The notes: generated by a model from the sequence alone, not told the origin. A DNA stretch of 64,000 nucleotides from Yersinia mollaretii ATCC 43969 (GCF_013282725.1 NZ_CP054043.1:2790001-2854000), one strand, 5' to 3'. Numbered from the stretch's first letter, positions 47,903-57,449 are shown. A program made the numbers and translations.

Positions 47903-49171
47903 ATGCAACATCGTAACTTAATTAAGGTTTTTGCACTTTCGGCTTCGGTTATCAGCATGGGGGTGGCTTTTGGCTCGCTGGCTGCGGATACCATCAAAGT
48001 GGGTATTTTGCACTCGTTGTCCGGCACGATGGCTATCTCTGAAACACCATTGAAGGATATGGCTCTGATGAGTATTGATGATATTAATGCTCATGGTGGT
48101 GTATTGGGTAAACAACTCGAGCCCGTGATTGTGGATCCCGCCTCTAACTGGCCGTTATTTGCGGAGAAAGCGCGGCAATTGTTAACACAAGATAAAGTCG
48201 CAGTGGTATTTGGTGCTTGGACTTCTGTTTCCCGTAAATCTGTCTTACCAGTATTTGAGGAGTTAAATGGCTTACTGTTCTATCCGGTGCAATATGAGGG
48301 CGAGGAGATGTCACCGAATGTTTTCTATACCGGTGCGGCACCCAATCAGCAAGCTATCCCCGCAGTAGAATACTTATTAAGTGAAGATGGCGGTGCAGCA
48401 AAACGCTTTATTTTGCTGGGGACTGATTATGTTTATCCGCGTACTACTAATAAAATTCTGCGGGCCTTCCTACATACCAAAGGTATTCAGGATAAAGATA
48501 TTGAGGAGATATATACCCCGTTCGGATATAGCGATTATCAAACTATTGTTGGCAATATTAAGAAATTCTCCGCTGATGGTAAAACGGCGGTTATCTCCAC
48601 CATTAATGGTGATTCAAATGTCCCCTTCTACAAAGAGTTAGCAAACCAAGGTATCAAAGCAACTGATGTTCCAGTGATTGCTTTCTCGGTGGGAGAGGAG
48701 GAATTACGTGGCATTGATACTAAGCCATTGGTGGGTAATCTGGCTGCCTGGAATTATTTCCAATCTGTAGATAATCCGACGAACAAGAAGTTTGTTGAGC
48801 AATGGAAAGCCTACGCTAAAGCGCATAAGTTGCCGAATGCTGATACTGCCGTGACCAATGATCCGATGGAGGCGACGTGGGTCGGTATGCATATGTGGGC
48901 ACAGGCGGTGGAAAAAGCTAAATCAACAGAGGTGGACAAAGTCCGTGCGGCTATGGCAGGGCAAACTTATCCGGCACCTTCAGGGTTTACTCTGACGATG
49001 GATAAAACTAATCATCACCTGCATAAACCCGTGATGATCGGCGAAATTGAGGCAGACGGGCAGTTCAACGTCGTATGGCAGACTGATGCGCCAATTCGAG
49101 CTCAGCCATGGAGCCCGTTTATCGCAGGGAATGACAAAAAACCAGACCATCCAGTAAAAAGCACTCAGTAG
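47903..49171 (+). CDS. urtA: Urea ABC transporter binding protein UrtA
   Basis: Periplasmic receptor for urea, 422 aa from ATG 47903 (AGAGG upstream); the ATG at 47870 overlaps the sigma-54 start region. The signal peptide runs to about residue 25 (FGSLA/ADTIKVG). Landmarks separating UrtA from other branched-chain amino acid-type receptors: VGILHSLSGTMAISE, VVFGAWTSVSRKSVLPVFEE, LFYPVQYEGEE and HHLHKPVMIGEI near the end. First gene of urtABCDE. Confidence 0.94.
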   Translation: MQHRNLIKVFALSASVISMGVAFGSLAADTIKVGILHSLSGTMAISETPLKDMALMSIDDINAHGGVLGKQLEPVIVDPASNWPLFAEKARQLLTQDKVAVVFGAWTSVSRKSVLPVFEELNGLLFYPVQYEGEEMSPNVFYTGAAPNQQAIPAVEYLLSEDGGAAKRFILLGTDYVYPRTTNKILRAFLHTKGIQDKDIEEIYTPFGYSDYQTIVGNIKKFSADGKTAVISTINGDSNVPFYKELANQGIKATDVPVIAFSVGEEELRGIDTKPLVGNLAAWNYFQSVDNPTNKKFVEQWKAYAKAHKLPNADTAVTNDPMEATWVGMHMWAQAVEKAKSTEVDKVRAAMAGQTYPAPSGFTLTMDKTNHHLHKPVMIGEIEADGQFNVVWQTDAPIRAQPWSPFIAGNDKKPDHPVKSTQ

Positions 49172-49256
49172 CAGTGACTTTCCAGAGTCGGCTTTTGTTG
49201 ATGACGGCGAGCTGGCTCTGGATCTCTTTTGCCATATATCAGTGATGAGTGAGCCT

Positions 49257-50858
49257 ATGAAATCATTAATTCCTGTCTGGGGTCGAGCCGCTAATTATGC
49301 GCTCAGGCTATTGATTGGCCTGTTATGGGGAATTTCAACATGGACAGTTGCAGGGCCAGCCCATGATTTTGCTGTGGCTAATCGCTCACAACAAGCCACT
49401 TTGCTACAGCAATGGGCGACAGAGCCAGATGCCAGTCGATTGCCCTTATTGCAGGCACTGAAACAGGAAACCTTGGTAATGGACAGCACAGGGCAGGTTT
49501 TCGTCCAGAGTCATCAGGGGTTCACTCCACTAGAAGGGCAATTACAGCCATCCGATACACCCAAGAAAATCTGGCTTAACAATCGGTTACGCATCTTGAT
49601 TGCCAATGCATTGGCAGCCCAACGGCTGGTGAGTGAAGATGCATCGGTGCGCTTACAAGCCGCATTGGCGTTACAACAGCAGGCAAAAAGTGAGCAGTTG
49701 CCGCTACTTAACCATCGCCTGACATTAGAAACTGATAGCAAAGTCAAAGACGCATTGAGCATCGCACTGGCCAATTTACAGTTGGCTGACAGCAATCCGC
49801 AGGTACGGTTAAATGCCGTACAGTTGTTAGGGCAATCCGGTTCACCACAGACACAGTCACGGCTGCAAAACTTAACTGATGCCAAAGTTGAACCTGATGT
49901 GCAAGTCCGCGCTGCTGCGGCCACTAGCTTAAAACAGGTACAAAATCGCCTATTGATTAGTGATGTTATCGGGCAGGTATTCAGCGGATTATCACTGGGG
50001 TCCATCTTATTACTGGCGGCACTGGGGTTGGCTATCACATATGGTTTATTAGGTGTCATCAATATGGCCCATGGTGAGATGCTGATGCTGGGGGCCTATT
50101 CCGCTTATTGGGTGCAATCGCTGTTTCAACAATTTGCGCCGCACTGGCTGGCACTCTATCCGTTGGTTGCTTTACCGGTCGCCTTTTTTATCACTGCCGG
50201 TATCGGTATGGCATTAGAACGTACCGTGATCCGGCACCTGTATGGGCGGCCGTTGGAAACGCTGTTAGCGACGTGGGGGATCAGCCTGATGCTGATTCAG
50301 AGTGTACGCATGATCTTCGGTGCACAAAACTTGGAAGTGGCCAACCCTGGCTGGCTCTCTGGCGGGCTACAAATTTTACCGAATTTGATTTTACCTTGGA
50401 ATCGCATTGCTGTGATTGCATTTGTTGTGATTGTTCTGCTGTTCACTTGGTTACTGCTGAATAAAACCCGCTTGGGGCTACAAGTGCGAGCTGTCACACA
50501 AAACCGAGCTATGGCTGCCTGCTGCGGCGTGGCGACAGGGCGGGTTGATATGTTGGCTTTTGGCCTTGGCTCAGGAATTGCTGGATTAGGCGGTGTCGCG
50601 TTATCGCAGTTGGGCAATGTCGGCCCGGAATTAGGGCAGGGATATATCATCGACTCTTTTCTGGTGGTGGTGCTCGGCGGGGTTGGACAATTAGCGGGCA
50701 GTGTCGTCGCAGCGCTGGGGTTGGGGATGTTGAATAAAATTCTGGAACCGCAGATGGGGGCAGTGCTAGGTAAGATTTTGATTTTAGTGCTGATCATTTT
50801 GTTTATTCAAAAACGACCACAAGGTCTGTTTGCTCTCAAGGGCAGGGTGAGTGACTAA
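49257..50858 (+). CDS. urtB: Urea ABC transporter permease UrtB
   Basis: A membrane subunit with an extra N-terminal periplasmic region (signal-like segment, then about 200 helical residues with HEAT-like repeats such as ADSNPQVRLNAVQLLGQSG) before the LIV-II type permease domain (residues from about 245; GVINMAHGEMLMLGAY). This long form is typical of UrtB. The start is uncertain: GTG 49242, ATG 49245 and ATG 49257 are in frame and none has a good SD. The stop overlaps urtC (TAATG). Confidence 0.93.
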   Translation: MKSLIPVWGRAANYALRLLIGLLWGISTWTVAGPAHDFAVANRSQQATLLQQWATEPDASRLPLLQALKQETLVMDSTGQVFVQSHQGFTPLEGQLQPSDTPKKIWLNNRLRILIANALAAQRLVSEDASVRLQAALALQQQAKSEQLPLLNHRLTLETDSKVKDALSIALANLQLADSNPQVRLNAVQLLGQSGSPQTQSRLQNLTDAKVEPDVQVRAAAATSLKQVQNRLLISDVIGQVFSGLSLGSILLLAALGLAITYGLLGVINMAHGEMLMLGAYSAYWVQSLFQQFAPHWLALYPLVALPVAFFITAGIGMALERTVIRHLYGRPLETLLATWGISLMLIQSVRMIFGAQNLEVANPGWLSGGLQILPNLILPWNRIAVIAFVVIVLLFTWLLLNKTRLGLQVRAVTQNRAMAACCGVATGRVDMLAFGLGSGIAGLGGVALSQLGNVGPELGQGYIIDSFLVVVLGGVGQLAGSVVAALGLGMLNKILEPQMGAVLGKILILVLIILFIQKRPQGLFALKGRVSD

Positions 50859-51934
50859 TGAATCAACCTTTAACTATTACTCTGACACAAAAAGCACCTG
50901 TCATCACTCTGTCATTAGGGGCCGTGGTGGTGGTGGTGCTGATTATTTTGCCATTCTTGGCGCTGCTGCCAGCGGATAATCCATTGGCCATATCAACTTA
51001 TACCTTAACACTGATTGGCAAAATTCTGTGTTATGCGGTTGTCGCTATTGCACTCGATCTGGTGTGGGGATATGCCGGATTATTGTCACTCGGTCATGGC
51101 CTGTTTTTTGCTCTTGGCGGTTATGCCATGGGGATGTACCTGATGCGGCAGGCGGCAGGTGAGGGGCTGCCCGCCTTTATGTCTTTTCTGTCATGGTCCG
51201 AATTGCCCTGGTTTTGGAGTGGCAGCCAATATTTTGTTTGGGCGCTATGCCTGATTGTACTGGTGCCCGGCATACTGGCTTTTATTTTTGGCTATTTCGC
51301 CTTTCGTTCCAAAATAAAAGGGGTCTATTTCTCCATAATGACTCAGGCATTGACCTATGCAGGGATGCTACTGTTTTTTCGCAATGAAACTGGCTTTGGT
51401 GGTAACAATGGTTTCACGGGTTTCACTACCATGCTGGGTTTTCCGGTCTCAGCAACATCGACTCGTATCGCCCTGTTCCTCGCGACACTCGTACTGTTAA
51501 TCGCCAGTCTGGCACTGGGGTTTGCATTGGCACGTACCAAGTTTGGCCGAGTGCTGACCGCAGTGCGTGATGCCGAAAACCGCCTGACCTTTTGTGGTTA
51601 TGACCCGAAAGGTTTCAAGTTGTTTGTCTGGACACTGTCCGCCGTACTGTGTGCTTTAGCTGGTGCACTCTATGTGCCACAGGTCGGCATTATCAACCCC
51701 AGTGAAATGTCGCCGACGAACTCTATTGAAGCCGCTATCTGGGTCGCATTGGGTGGGCGCGGAACTCTTATTGGCCCTGTTCTGGGGGCGGGAATTGTCA
51801 ACGGTGCAAAAAGCTGGTTCACCATGGCGATGCCGGAATATTGGCAATTTTTTCTCGGTTTAATCTTTATTTTAGTCACCTTGTTCTTGCCGAAAGGCGT
51901 TATTGGATTGCTGAAACGAGGGAGAGAAAAATGA
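50858..51934 (+). CDS. urtC: Urea ABC transporter permease UrtC
   Basis: Second channel subunit (358 aa) of the LIV-M type, with about ten hydrophobic spans, the YAGLLSLGHGLFFALGGYAM signature and TRFGR-like coupling loop ARTKFGRVLTAVRDAENR. VALGGRGTLIGPVLGAGIVN near the C terminus is UrtC-typical. It overlaps urtB by one base and urtD by four (ATGA). Confidence 0.94.
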   Translation: MNQPLTITLTQKAPVITLSLGAVVVVVLIILPFLALLPADNPLAISTYTLTLIGKILCYAVVAIALDLVWGYAGLLSLGHGLFFALGGYAMGMYLMRQAAGEGLPAFMSFLSWSELPWFWSGSQYFVWALCLIVLVPGILAFIFGYFAFRSKIKGVYFSIMTQALTYAGMLLFFRNETGFGGNNGFTGFTTMLGFPVSATSTRIALFLATLVLLIASLALGFALARTKFGRVLTAVRDAENRLTFCGYDPKGFKLFVWTLSAVLCALAGALYVPQVGIINPSEMSPTNSIEAAIWVALGGRGTLIGPVLGAGIVNGAKSWFTMAMPEYWQFFLGLIFILVTLFLPKGVIGLLKRGREK

Positions 51935-52767
51935 GTCGATTTCAAATTACGGAACAGCTGATTTATCCCGAGATCATCGATCAGGCACCCGGAGCCATTG
52001 AGTATGCGGCTGACAAGTATCGCCAACAACGTGACCCGGTGCTGACATTGGAGAATATCAATGTCAGTTTCGATGGCTTTCACGCGTTACGTGACCTCTC
52101 ATTGCAGATTGGTGTTGGAGAGTTGCGGTGCCTTATCGGCCCAAATGGGGCAGGTAAAACGACATTAATGGATGTGATAACCGGCAAAACGCGGCCACAG
52201 ACTGGCAAGATGATGTATGACCAACACCATGATCTGGCAACGATGAGCACGATTGAAATTGCCCAAGCGGGGGTCGGCCGGAAATTTCAGAAACCCACAG
52301 TATTTGAAGCGTTAAGTGTTTTTGAAAATCTGGAGCTGGCGCAAAAAAGCACGAAAACCGTTTGGGCGAGTCTACGAGCCAAGTTAAGCAGTGAACAGCG
52401 GGATCAAATTGATGAAATGCTGACCTTGTTGCGCCTCAGTGATATGCGGCAACGGCAGGCGGGGCTATTATCTCACGGTCAAAAGCAATTTCTTGAGATC
52501 GGCATGTTATTGGTGCAAGACCCCCATTTACTGCTATTAGATGAGCCAGCCGCAGGGATGACGGATGCAGAAACCGCCTATACCGCCGAATTGTTCAATC
52601 AATTGGCAGGAAAACATTCGTTGATGGTGGTGGAGCACGATATGGGATTCGTCGAGACTATAGCCGATCATGTCACGGTGTTACATCAAGGGCAGGTGTT
52701 GGCCGAAGGGTCATTAGCAGAGGTGCAGGCTAACGAGCAGGTGATCGAGGTCTATCTCGGTCGTTGA
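51931..52767 (+). CDS. urtD: Urea ABC transporter ATP-binding protein UrtD
   Basis: A 278 aa ATPase. About 45 residues precede the fold (MSRFQITEQLIYPEIIDQ), as usual in UrtD. Walker A GPNGAGKTT, Q-loop VGRKFQKPTVFEAL, signature LSHGQKQFLEIGM (LSHGQ is the normal UrtD variant) and Walker B LLLLDEPAAGMTDAE are present. The start at 51931, with GGGAGAG upstream, overlaps the urtC stop. Confidence 0.95.
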   Translation: MSRFQITEQLIYPEIIDQAPGAIEYAADKYRQQRDPVLTLENINVSFDGFHALRDLSLQIGVGELRCLIGPNGAGKTTLMDVITGKTRPQTGKMMYDQHHDLATMSTIEIAQAGVGRKFQKPTVFEALSVFENLELAQKSTKTVWASLRAKLSSEQRDQIDEMLTLLRLSDMRQRQAGLLSHGQKQFLEIGMLLVQDPHLLLLDEPAAGMTDAETAYTAELFNQLAGKHSLMVVEHDMGFVETIADHVTVLHQGQVLAEGSLAEVQANEQVIEVYLGR

Positions 52768-52856
52768 GTTACCCCCTTTTGGGTAAACCAGATATCGGGC
52801 GAGCCTGAATTGAGTTTTTTGTGACTCACTATTATCCGTTGAATTGAGGGAGAAAT

Positions 52857-53555
52857 ATGCTGCAAGTAAATGAACTCGAACAGTATTATGGCGGTAGTCA
52901 TATCTTGCGTAGCTTATCATTCGAGGCAGAAGTAGGGGAGGTGACCTGCTTATTGGGCCGTAATGGCGTCGGTAAAACTACCTTGCTTAAATGCCTGATG
53001 GGATTAGTGCCCCTCAAAAATGGCAGTATCAACTGGGAGGGTAAGAATATAAGCCACCAGTCTCCACACCAACGGGTAAAAAGTGGAATTGCCTATGTGC
53101 CACAAGGGCGAGAAATCTTCCCTCGACTCACAGTAGAGGAGAATATCCTGTTAGGGCTGTCACGTTTTCCTGGCTCACAGAGCAAAGTTGTGCCAGAGAG
53201 CATTTATCAACTTTTCCCCGTCTTACAAGAGATGAAGCAGCGTCGTGGCGGGGATTTATCCGGTGGGCAGCAGCAGCAACTGGCGATTGGCCGAGCATTG
53301 GCTTGCCAACCTCGGTTACTCATTTTGGATGAGCCTACCGAGGGAATTCAGCCCTCGGTTATTAAGGAGATCGGCGTGGTGATTAAGCAACTCGCAGCCC
53401 AAGGGGATATGGCCATTCTGTTGGTTGAGCAGTTCTACGATTTTGCCGCAGAACTAGCTGATAACTATTTAGTGATGTCCCGTGGCAAAATTATTCAGCG
53501 AGGGCGTGGCACCGATATGGAACAGGATGGCGTCCGTGGGCTGGTTGCTATTTAG
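52857..53555 (+). CDS. urtE: Urea ABC transporter ATP-binding protein UrtE
   Basis: A 232 aa ATPase and partner of UrtD. Walker A GRNGVGKTT, YVPQGREIFPRL, LSGGQQQQLAIGRAL and LLILDEPTEGIQPSV are canonical, in contrast to the degenerate paralogue at 17115. SD TTGAGGGAG precedes the ATG. An 89 bp gap after urtD contains a TTACCC/GGGTAA hairpin (52769-52785). It ends 7 bp before the convergent sseA stop; no urease genes are in the window. Confidence 0.95.
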   Translation: MLQVNELEQYYGGSHILRSLSFEAEVGEVTCLLGRNGVGKTTLLKCLMGLVPLKNGSINWEGKNISHQSPHQRVKSGIAYVPQGREIFPRLTVEENILLGLSRFPGSQSKVVPESIYQLFPVLQEMKQRRGGDLSGGQQQQLAIGRALACQPRLLILDEPTEGIQPSVIKEIGVVIKQLAAQGDMAILLVEQFYDFAAELADNYLVMSRGKIIQRGRGTDMEQDGVRGLVAI

Positions 53556-53562
53556 CTTTCTT

Positions 53563-54417
53563 TTACGGGAGGCGAGACTCCTCAATTGGCAAGGAATCCG
53601 ATGCACCCCATTCGGCCCAAGAGCCGTCATAGAGTGATACCAATGGCGCGTTTAGGGCCGCCAGTCCCAGAACCACGACGGCGGCGGTTACGCCAGAACC
53701 GCAACTGGCAATAATAGGTTTGGTTAAATCTACCCCTTGGGCGGCAAAAATTTTTGCCAACTCTTGCGATGATTTTAGATTGCCATTTTCTACCATGCTC
53801 CCCCAGGGAATATTGATACTGCCGGGGATACGCCCAAGGCGCAGGCCGGGGCGCGGTTCTGGTTCCTGTGCTTTAAATCTCCCTGCTGGGCGGGCATCTA
53901 AAATCTGTATTTCATTATTGCCAAGTGCGGCGATAACCTCATCAACACTTTTGACGGCTGCTTTATTAAAGCTCGCATTAAAAGTCTGGCGGATGGATTT
54001 TGCCGGGCCGCTTTCCAATGCATAGCCCGCCTGTAGCCATCCGTTAATACCACCGGCCAAAATGTGTACATTTTTGGCACCGAATATACGGAACGTCCAC
54101 CAAACTCGTGGTGCAGAAAAGAGGTTGCCGTCATCATAAATCACTAAAGTATGCTGCTCACTGATCCCTAATTGGCCGACCATTTCACTGAACTGCTGTG
54201 GCGATGGCAGCATATGAGGTAAGTCGGTGCTGTGATCGGCTATTGCATCGATGTCAAAATAAACGGCTCCGGGAATATGCCCCTGCTCAAACTCGGCCTG
54301 AATATCCCTTTTAGGTGTCAATCCTGGCGGTGACATTCTGGCATCCAAAATAGCGATCTTTGCATCGTGCTTATGTTCCGCCAGCCACTGTGGTGTAACC
54401 AGAAAAGGTGAGCTCAT
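53563..54417 (-). CDS. sseA: 3-mercaptopyruvate sulfurtransferase SseA
   Basis: Two rhodanese domains, the second catalytic, in 284 aa from ATG 54417 (MSSPFLVTPQWLAEH). The active-site loop is CGSGVTAAVV (the CGSGVT form marks mercaptopyruvate over thiosulfate specificity). The N-terminal domain has LLDAR-like AILDARMSPPGL and GAVYFDIDAIADHST. Earlier in-frame starts would add 35 unconserved residues. Confidence 0.94.
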   Translation of the reverse strand: MSSPFLVTPQWLAEHKHDAKIAILDARMSPPGLTPKRDIQAEFEQGHIPGAVYFDIDAIADHSTDLPHMLPSPQQFSEMVGQLGISEQHTLVIYDDGNLFSAPRVWWTFRIFGAKNVHILAGGINGWLQAGYALESGPAKSIRQTFNASFNKAAVKSVDEVIAALGNNEIQILDARPAGRFKAQEPEPRPGLRLGRIPGSINIPWGSMVENGNLKSSQELAKIFAAQGVDLTKPIIASCGSGVTAAVVVLGLAALNAPLVSLYDGSWAEWGASDSLPIEESRLP

Positions 54418-54805
54418 AGCAAAATACCTGTAGAAGTTAAAAAGGAGCGATTGAGTGACCGCTTCATCGTGGCACTTACTATATAACGATTTTCCGCGAT
54501 TGAAACCCCGACTTATCAGCACTGCGCAACACTTCGCATTTTTTGAAATCTATTTTTCAACAGATTACATAATGAAAATAAATAATCTATTTTTAGTGCT
54601 AGTAGATCTATTTTTGTGAACTCGATACCGAGATTTATCTCTAATTTATGCAAATTTTCATAGGTTAACAATATTCCTCGTACAGCCTCGCAAAAAGAAG
54701 TTTTCATTCTATTTTTACCTTGATGGCGAAATTTTAATTTCGTATAACCGTTGGCATCTAAAGCCCCTGATCGGGCCTTAACCTATAAACAAGCAGAGGA
54801 ATAGT
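54418..54805. other. Divergent spacer between sseA and the oxidoreductase
   Basis: AT-rich control region. The word TCTATTTTT occurs four times in the same orientation, at 54549, 54586, 54607 and 54708. AAGCCCC-TGATC-GGGCCTT near 54761 is a small hairpin upstream of the oxidoreductase SD. No gene is convincing. Confidence 0.45.
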
Positions 54806-55927
54806 ATGCAGAAGGTTCGAATTGGCCTTATCGGCACGGGTTACATCGGTCGTTGCCATGCCATTGCTTATGCGCAGGTCGCGACTGTTTTCCCATTAAA
54901 GGGGCGACCCGTATTAGAAATGCTAGCGGAAGCCACCTCAGAACTGGCTCAACAACGCGCCACGGAGTTTGGATTTTCCCGTGCTACTGCTAACTGGCGG
55001 GAGTTGGTGGCTGATCCAGATATTGATGTGGTGGATATCTGTGCACCAAACTTCCTGCATAAAGAGATGGCACTCGCCGCTATTAGCCATGGCAAACATG
55101 TCTATTCAGAAAAACCGCTGGCACTCAACGCAGCAGACGCCAAGGAAATGGTCGATGCGGCATATGCAAAAGGTGTAAAAACGCTGGTGGGATTTAATTA
55201 TATGAAAAATCCGACCAGTCAATTAGCACGAGAGATTATCGCCAATGGTGAAATTGGTGATGTTGTTCATTTCTACGGGACTCACAACGAAGATTATCTG
55301 GCCGACCCACTGACGCCTTTAGATTGGCACTGTACCAAAGCGCAGGCCGGACTAGGGGCTCTGGGGGATTTAGCTGCGCACATTATTAACATGGCTCATT
55401 ATCTGGTCGGCGATATAGCGAGTGTCTCTGGTGATATGCAGACCATCATTAAGCAGCGGCCCGATCCGCAAAATCCGTCATTGCTCCGAGCGGTAGAAAA
55501 TGAAGACCAAGCCAGTGCGCTGGTGCGTTTTGCCAATGGTGCTATGGGAACAATCGAGACTTCACGCATTGCTTGTGGCCGCAAAATGGGGCTGACATAC
55601 GTGGTCACAGGCACTAAAGGGACTATCAGCTACTCTCAGGAACGCATGGCGGAATTACAGCTCTATCGCCATGATGATCCACTGGCGAGACAAGGGTTTA
55701 AAACAATACTCACGGGGCCACAGCATCCTGATTATGCCGCATTTTGTATTAGTGCTGGGCATGGCATAGGGTTTAACGATCAAAAAACGGTCGAGATCCG
55801 CGATTTGATTAATGGTATTGCCGCTGGAGATCGCATGTGGCCCGATTTTGAAGAGGGCTGGAAAGTCTCGAAGGTACTGGATGCTATTGCTGTCTCTGCA
55901 CAAGAGTTGCGCTGGAGAGAAGTCTAA
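54806..55927 (+). CDS. Gfo/Idh/MocA family NAD(P)-dependent oxidoreductase
   Basis: A 373 aa dehydrogenase with an N-terminal Rossmann fold (IGLIGTGYIGRCHAIAY), the family motif EKPLA at about residue 97 (YSEKPLALNAADA) and a C-terminal substrate domain with GALGDLAAHIINMAHYLVGD, the usual GGG..D..H signature. Members oxidise sugars, inositols or their derivatives; the substrate here is unknown. SD GAGGAA. It could be cotranscribed with the desaturase 99 bp downstream. Confidence 0.88.
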   Translation: MQKVRIGLIGTGYIGRCHAIAYAQVATVFPLKGRPVLEMLAEATSELAQQRATEFGFSRATANWRELVADPDIDVVDICAPNFLHKEMALAAISHGKHVYSEKPLALNAADAKEMVDAAYAKGVKTLVGFNYMKNPTSQLAREIIANGEIGDVVHFYGTHNEDYLADPLTPLDWHCTKAQAGLGALGDLAAHIINMAHYLVGDIASVSGDMQTIIKQRPDPQNPSLLRAVENEDQASALVRFANGAMGTIETSRIACGRKMGLTYVVTGTKGTISYSQERMAELQLYRHDDPLARQGFKTILTGPQHPDYAAFCISAGHGIGFNDQKTVEIRDLINGIAAGDRMWPDFEEGWKVSKVLDAIAVSAQELRWREV

Positions 55928-56026
55928 ATAGAAATATTTTAGCTATATATAGTGTTTTAAGTTAGTTAGCCGTGGGCGCTATTCAACTGATACTGGCACT
56001 CATTATGTCTAGTATGAGCCATTTAT

Positions 56027-57091
56027 ATGCCGTCAACTGGCACCCAAAGTGATAACCGTCCTACAAGCATTGCTCACTACCTTAGTGAACAACAGCGGGG
56101 GCGAGTAAAGCAGTTGTCTCGCTCTTGCATATGGCGATTGGAATTGCCGACCTGGATACTTATTGGTGTTATTTACACGGGATGGTTTGTCACTGTTGTT
56201 TACTGGCAGCAAGTGGGCGTTGTGATGGGTAGCGTACTGCTAATTTTGTTGAGCACTTGGTATATGTCGCTACAGCATGAGTTAATCCATGGGCATCCAA
56301 CTCGTTGGCGGTGGGTTAATCAGTTATTGGGGACTTTACCGCTTGCGGTGTGGTATCCGTATGGCCTCTATCGTGACTCCCATATACAGCATCATTGTGA
56401 TGAGAATCTGACCCATCCGGAGAAAGATCCCGAGAGTTATTACTATACAGGTGAGCAATGGAAATACCTTTCTCCATTGTTTAAGCGAATCGTACGTGCC
56501 AGCAATACTTTTCTGGGGAGAGTGGTGCTCGGTCCAGCACTGGATATCATTGATACCATCCGCAGTGCCGCCCGCGCTTTTCTTTCCGGTGATCGTCAAG
56601 CCATAGCGATGTGGCTGGTTCATTTGGGGTTACTTATCGGCTTGTTTCATTGGATGGCGAGTTATGGCATTTCCACCCTTTTTTATCTTCTGGTGGTGAG
56701 TTATCCGGCACTTAGCCTGACCAAAGTAAGATCTTTTTTTGAACACCGCGCAGTTGAAAATAGTGCAGCACGTTCAACGTTGAATGAAGCGGCATGGCCA
56801 TGGCGTCTGCTATTTCTAAACCTCAATTACCATCTGGTACATCATGATTTACCCTCCTTGCCTTGGTACGGGTTACGACAGATTTATTTGGAAAATCGAG
56901 TTGAATACCAGCATCGCAGTGAGCAGTTTGTTGTCCACGGCTATAATCAATGGATTGAAGCACATGCCTTTACTGCGTTGGAAATAGAGGTACACCCTTT
57001 TTACGATAGCGGGAATAGAGCTTTGGTAGGGCAGGAGCAGCATGGCGTCATTGAGAATCGTCGTCATGCTCCATCAATCGAAAGCAGCTAA
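56027..57091 (+). CDS. Membrane fatty acid desaturase family protein
   Basis: A 354 aa integral-membrane di-iron protein. The three histidine boxes are present: HELIHGH (H84-H90), HIQHH (H119-H123) and HLVHH (H269-H273). Hydrophobic spans lie at about residues 40-60, 65-82, 197-215 and 218-235. The family includes acyl-lipid desaturases, hydroxylases and carotenoid oxygenases; the substrate is not predictable. Most enterobacteria use the anaerobic FabA/B route and lack such a gene, so it is accessory. Confidence 0.85.
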   Translation: MPSTGTQSDNRPTSIAHYLSEQQRGRVKQLSRSCIWRLELPTWILIGVIYTGWFVTVVYWQQVGVVMGSVLLILLSTWYMSLQHELIHGHPTRWRWVNQLLGTLPLAVWYPYGLYRDSHIQHHCDENLTHPEKDPESYYYTGEQWKYLSPLFKRIVRASNTFLGRVVLGPALDIIDTIRSAARAFLSGDRQAIAMWLVHLGLLIGLFHWMASYGISTLFYLLVVSYPALSLTKVRSFFEHRAVENSAARSTLNEAAWPWRLLFLNLNYHLVHHDLPSLPWYGLRQIYLENRVEYQHRSEQFVVHGYNQWIEAHAFTALEIEVHPFYDSGNRALVGQEQHGVIENRRHAPSIESS

Positions 57092-57449
57092 TAGACTTAA
57101 AGAAGGATGCTGATTTTGACCACAAAGTTCTTTTCAATCTCTCCCGTCACTTGAAATTAACTGTTGTTATATACAGTCATTAATGTAATCTTACTCAAGA
57201 TCTTGAGTAAGGATATGCTGCTTAAGTACTTAGCAATCATACTGTTGTACCTAAAATAGGTTAGCCTGCTAGGCCAATTTTTAACTAACAATATATTTAA
57301 TATCAATTGGTTATTTGGCTTGTTTTAGACTAAATCTAATATGGTTACTGATTTGTTAATGGCAACTGTTCTTCGTACTTTCAGATGCCCACGTTCTATA
57401 GATAGTCACGTTTGAACTTTAACTAACCCTTGAGCATATAGAGGTAAAC
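57092..57449. other. Spacer upstream of osmF
   Basis: AT-rich 358 bp region with the perfect palindrome at 57190-57211 and a second short one, TAAGTACTTA, at 57223-57232. It separates the desaturase from the osmF operon and should hold the osmF promoter, expected to be RpoS/osmotically controlled by analogy with E. coli. Confidence 0.5.
57190..57211. promoter_or_regulatory. 22 bp perfect palindrome upstream of osmF
   Basis: CTTACTCAAGA (57190-57200) is followed at once by its exact reverse complement TCTTGAGTAAG (57201-57211). With no loop it is a better candidate for a dimeric regulator site than for a terminator. The centre lies about 250 bp before osmF and 110 bp after the desaturase. Confidence 0.6.

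Noticed and set aside
54516..54707. 63-codon minus-strand frame upstream of sseA
   Set aside because: It lies in AT-rich control DNA with repeated TCTATTTTT words, lacks a good ribosome binding site and has no recognisable features.
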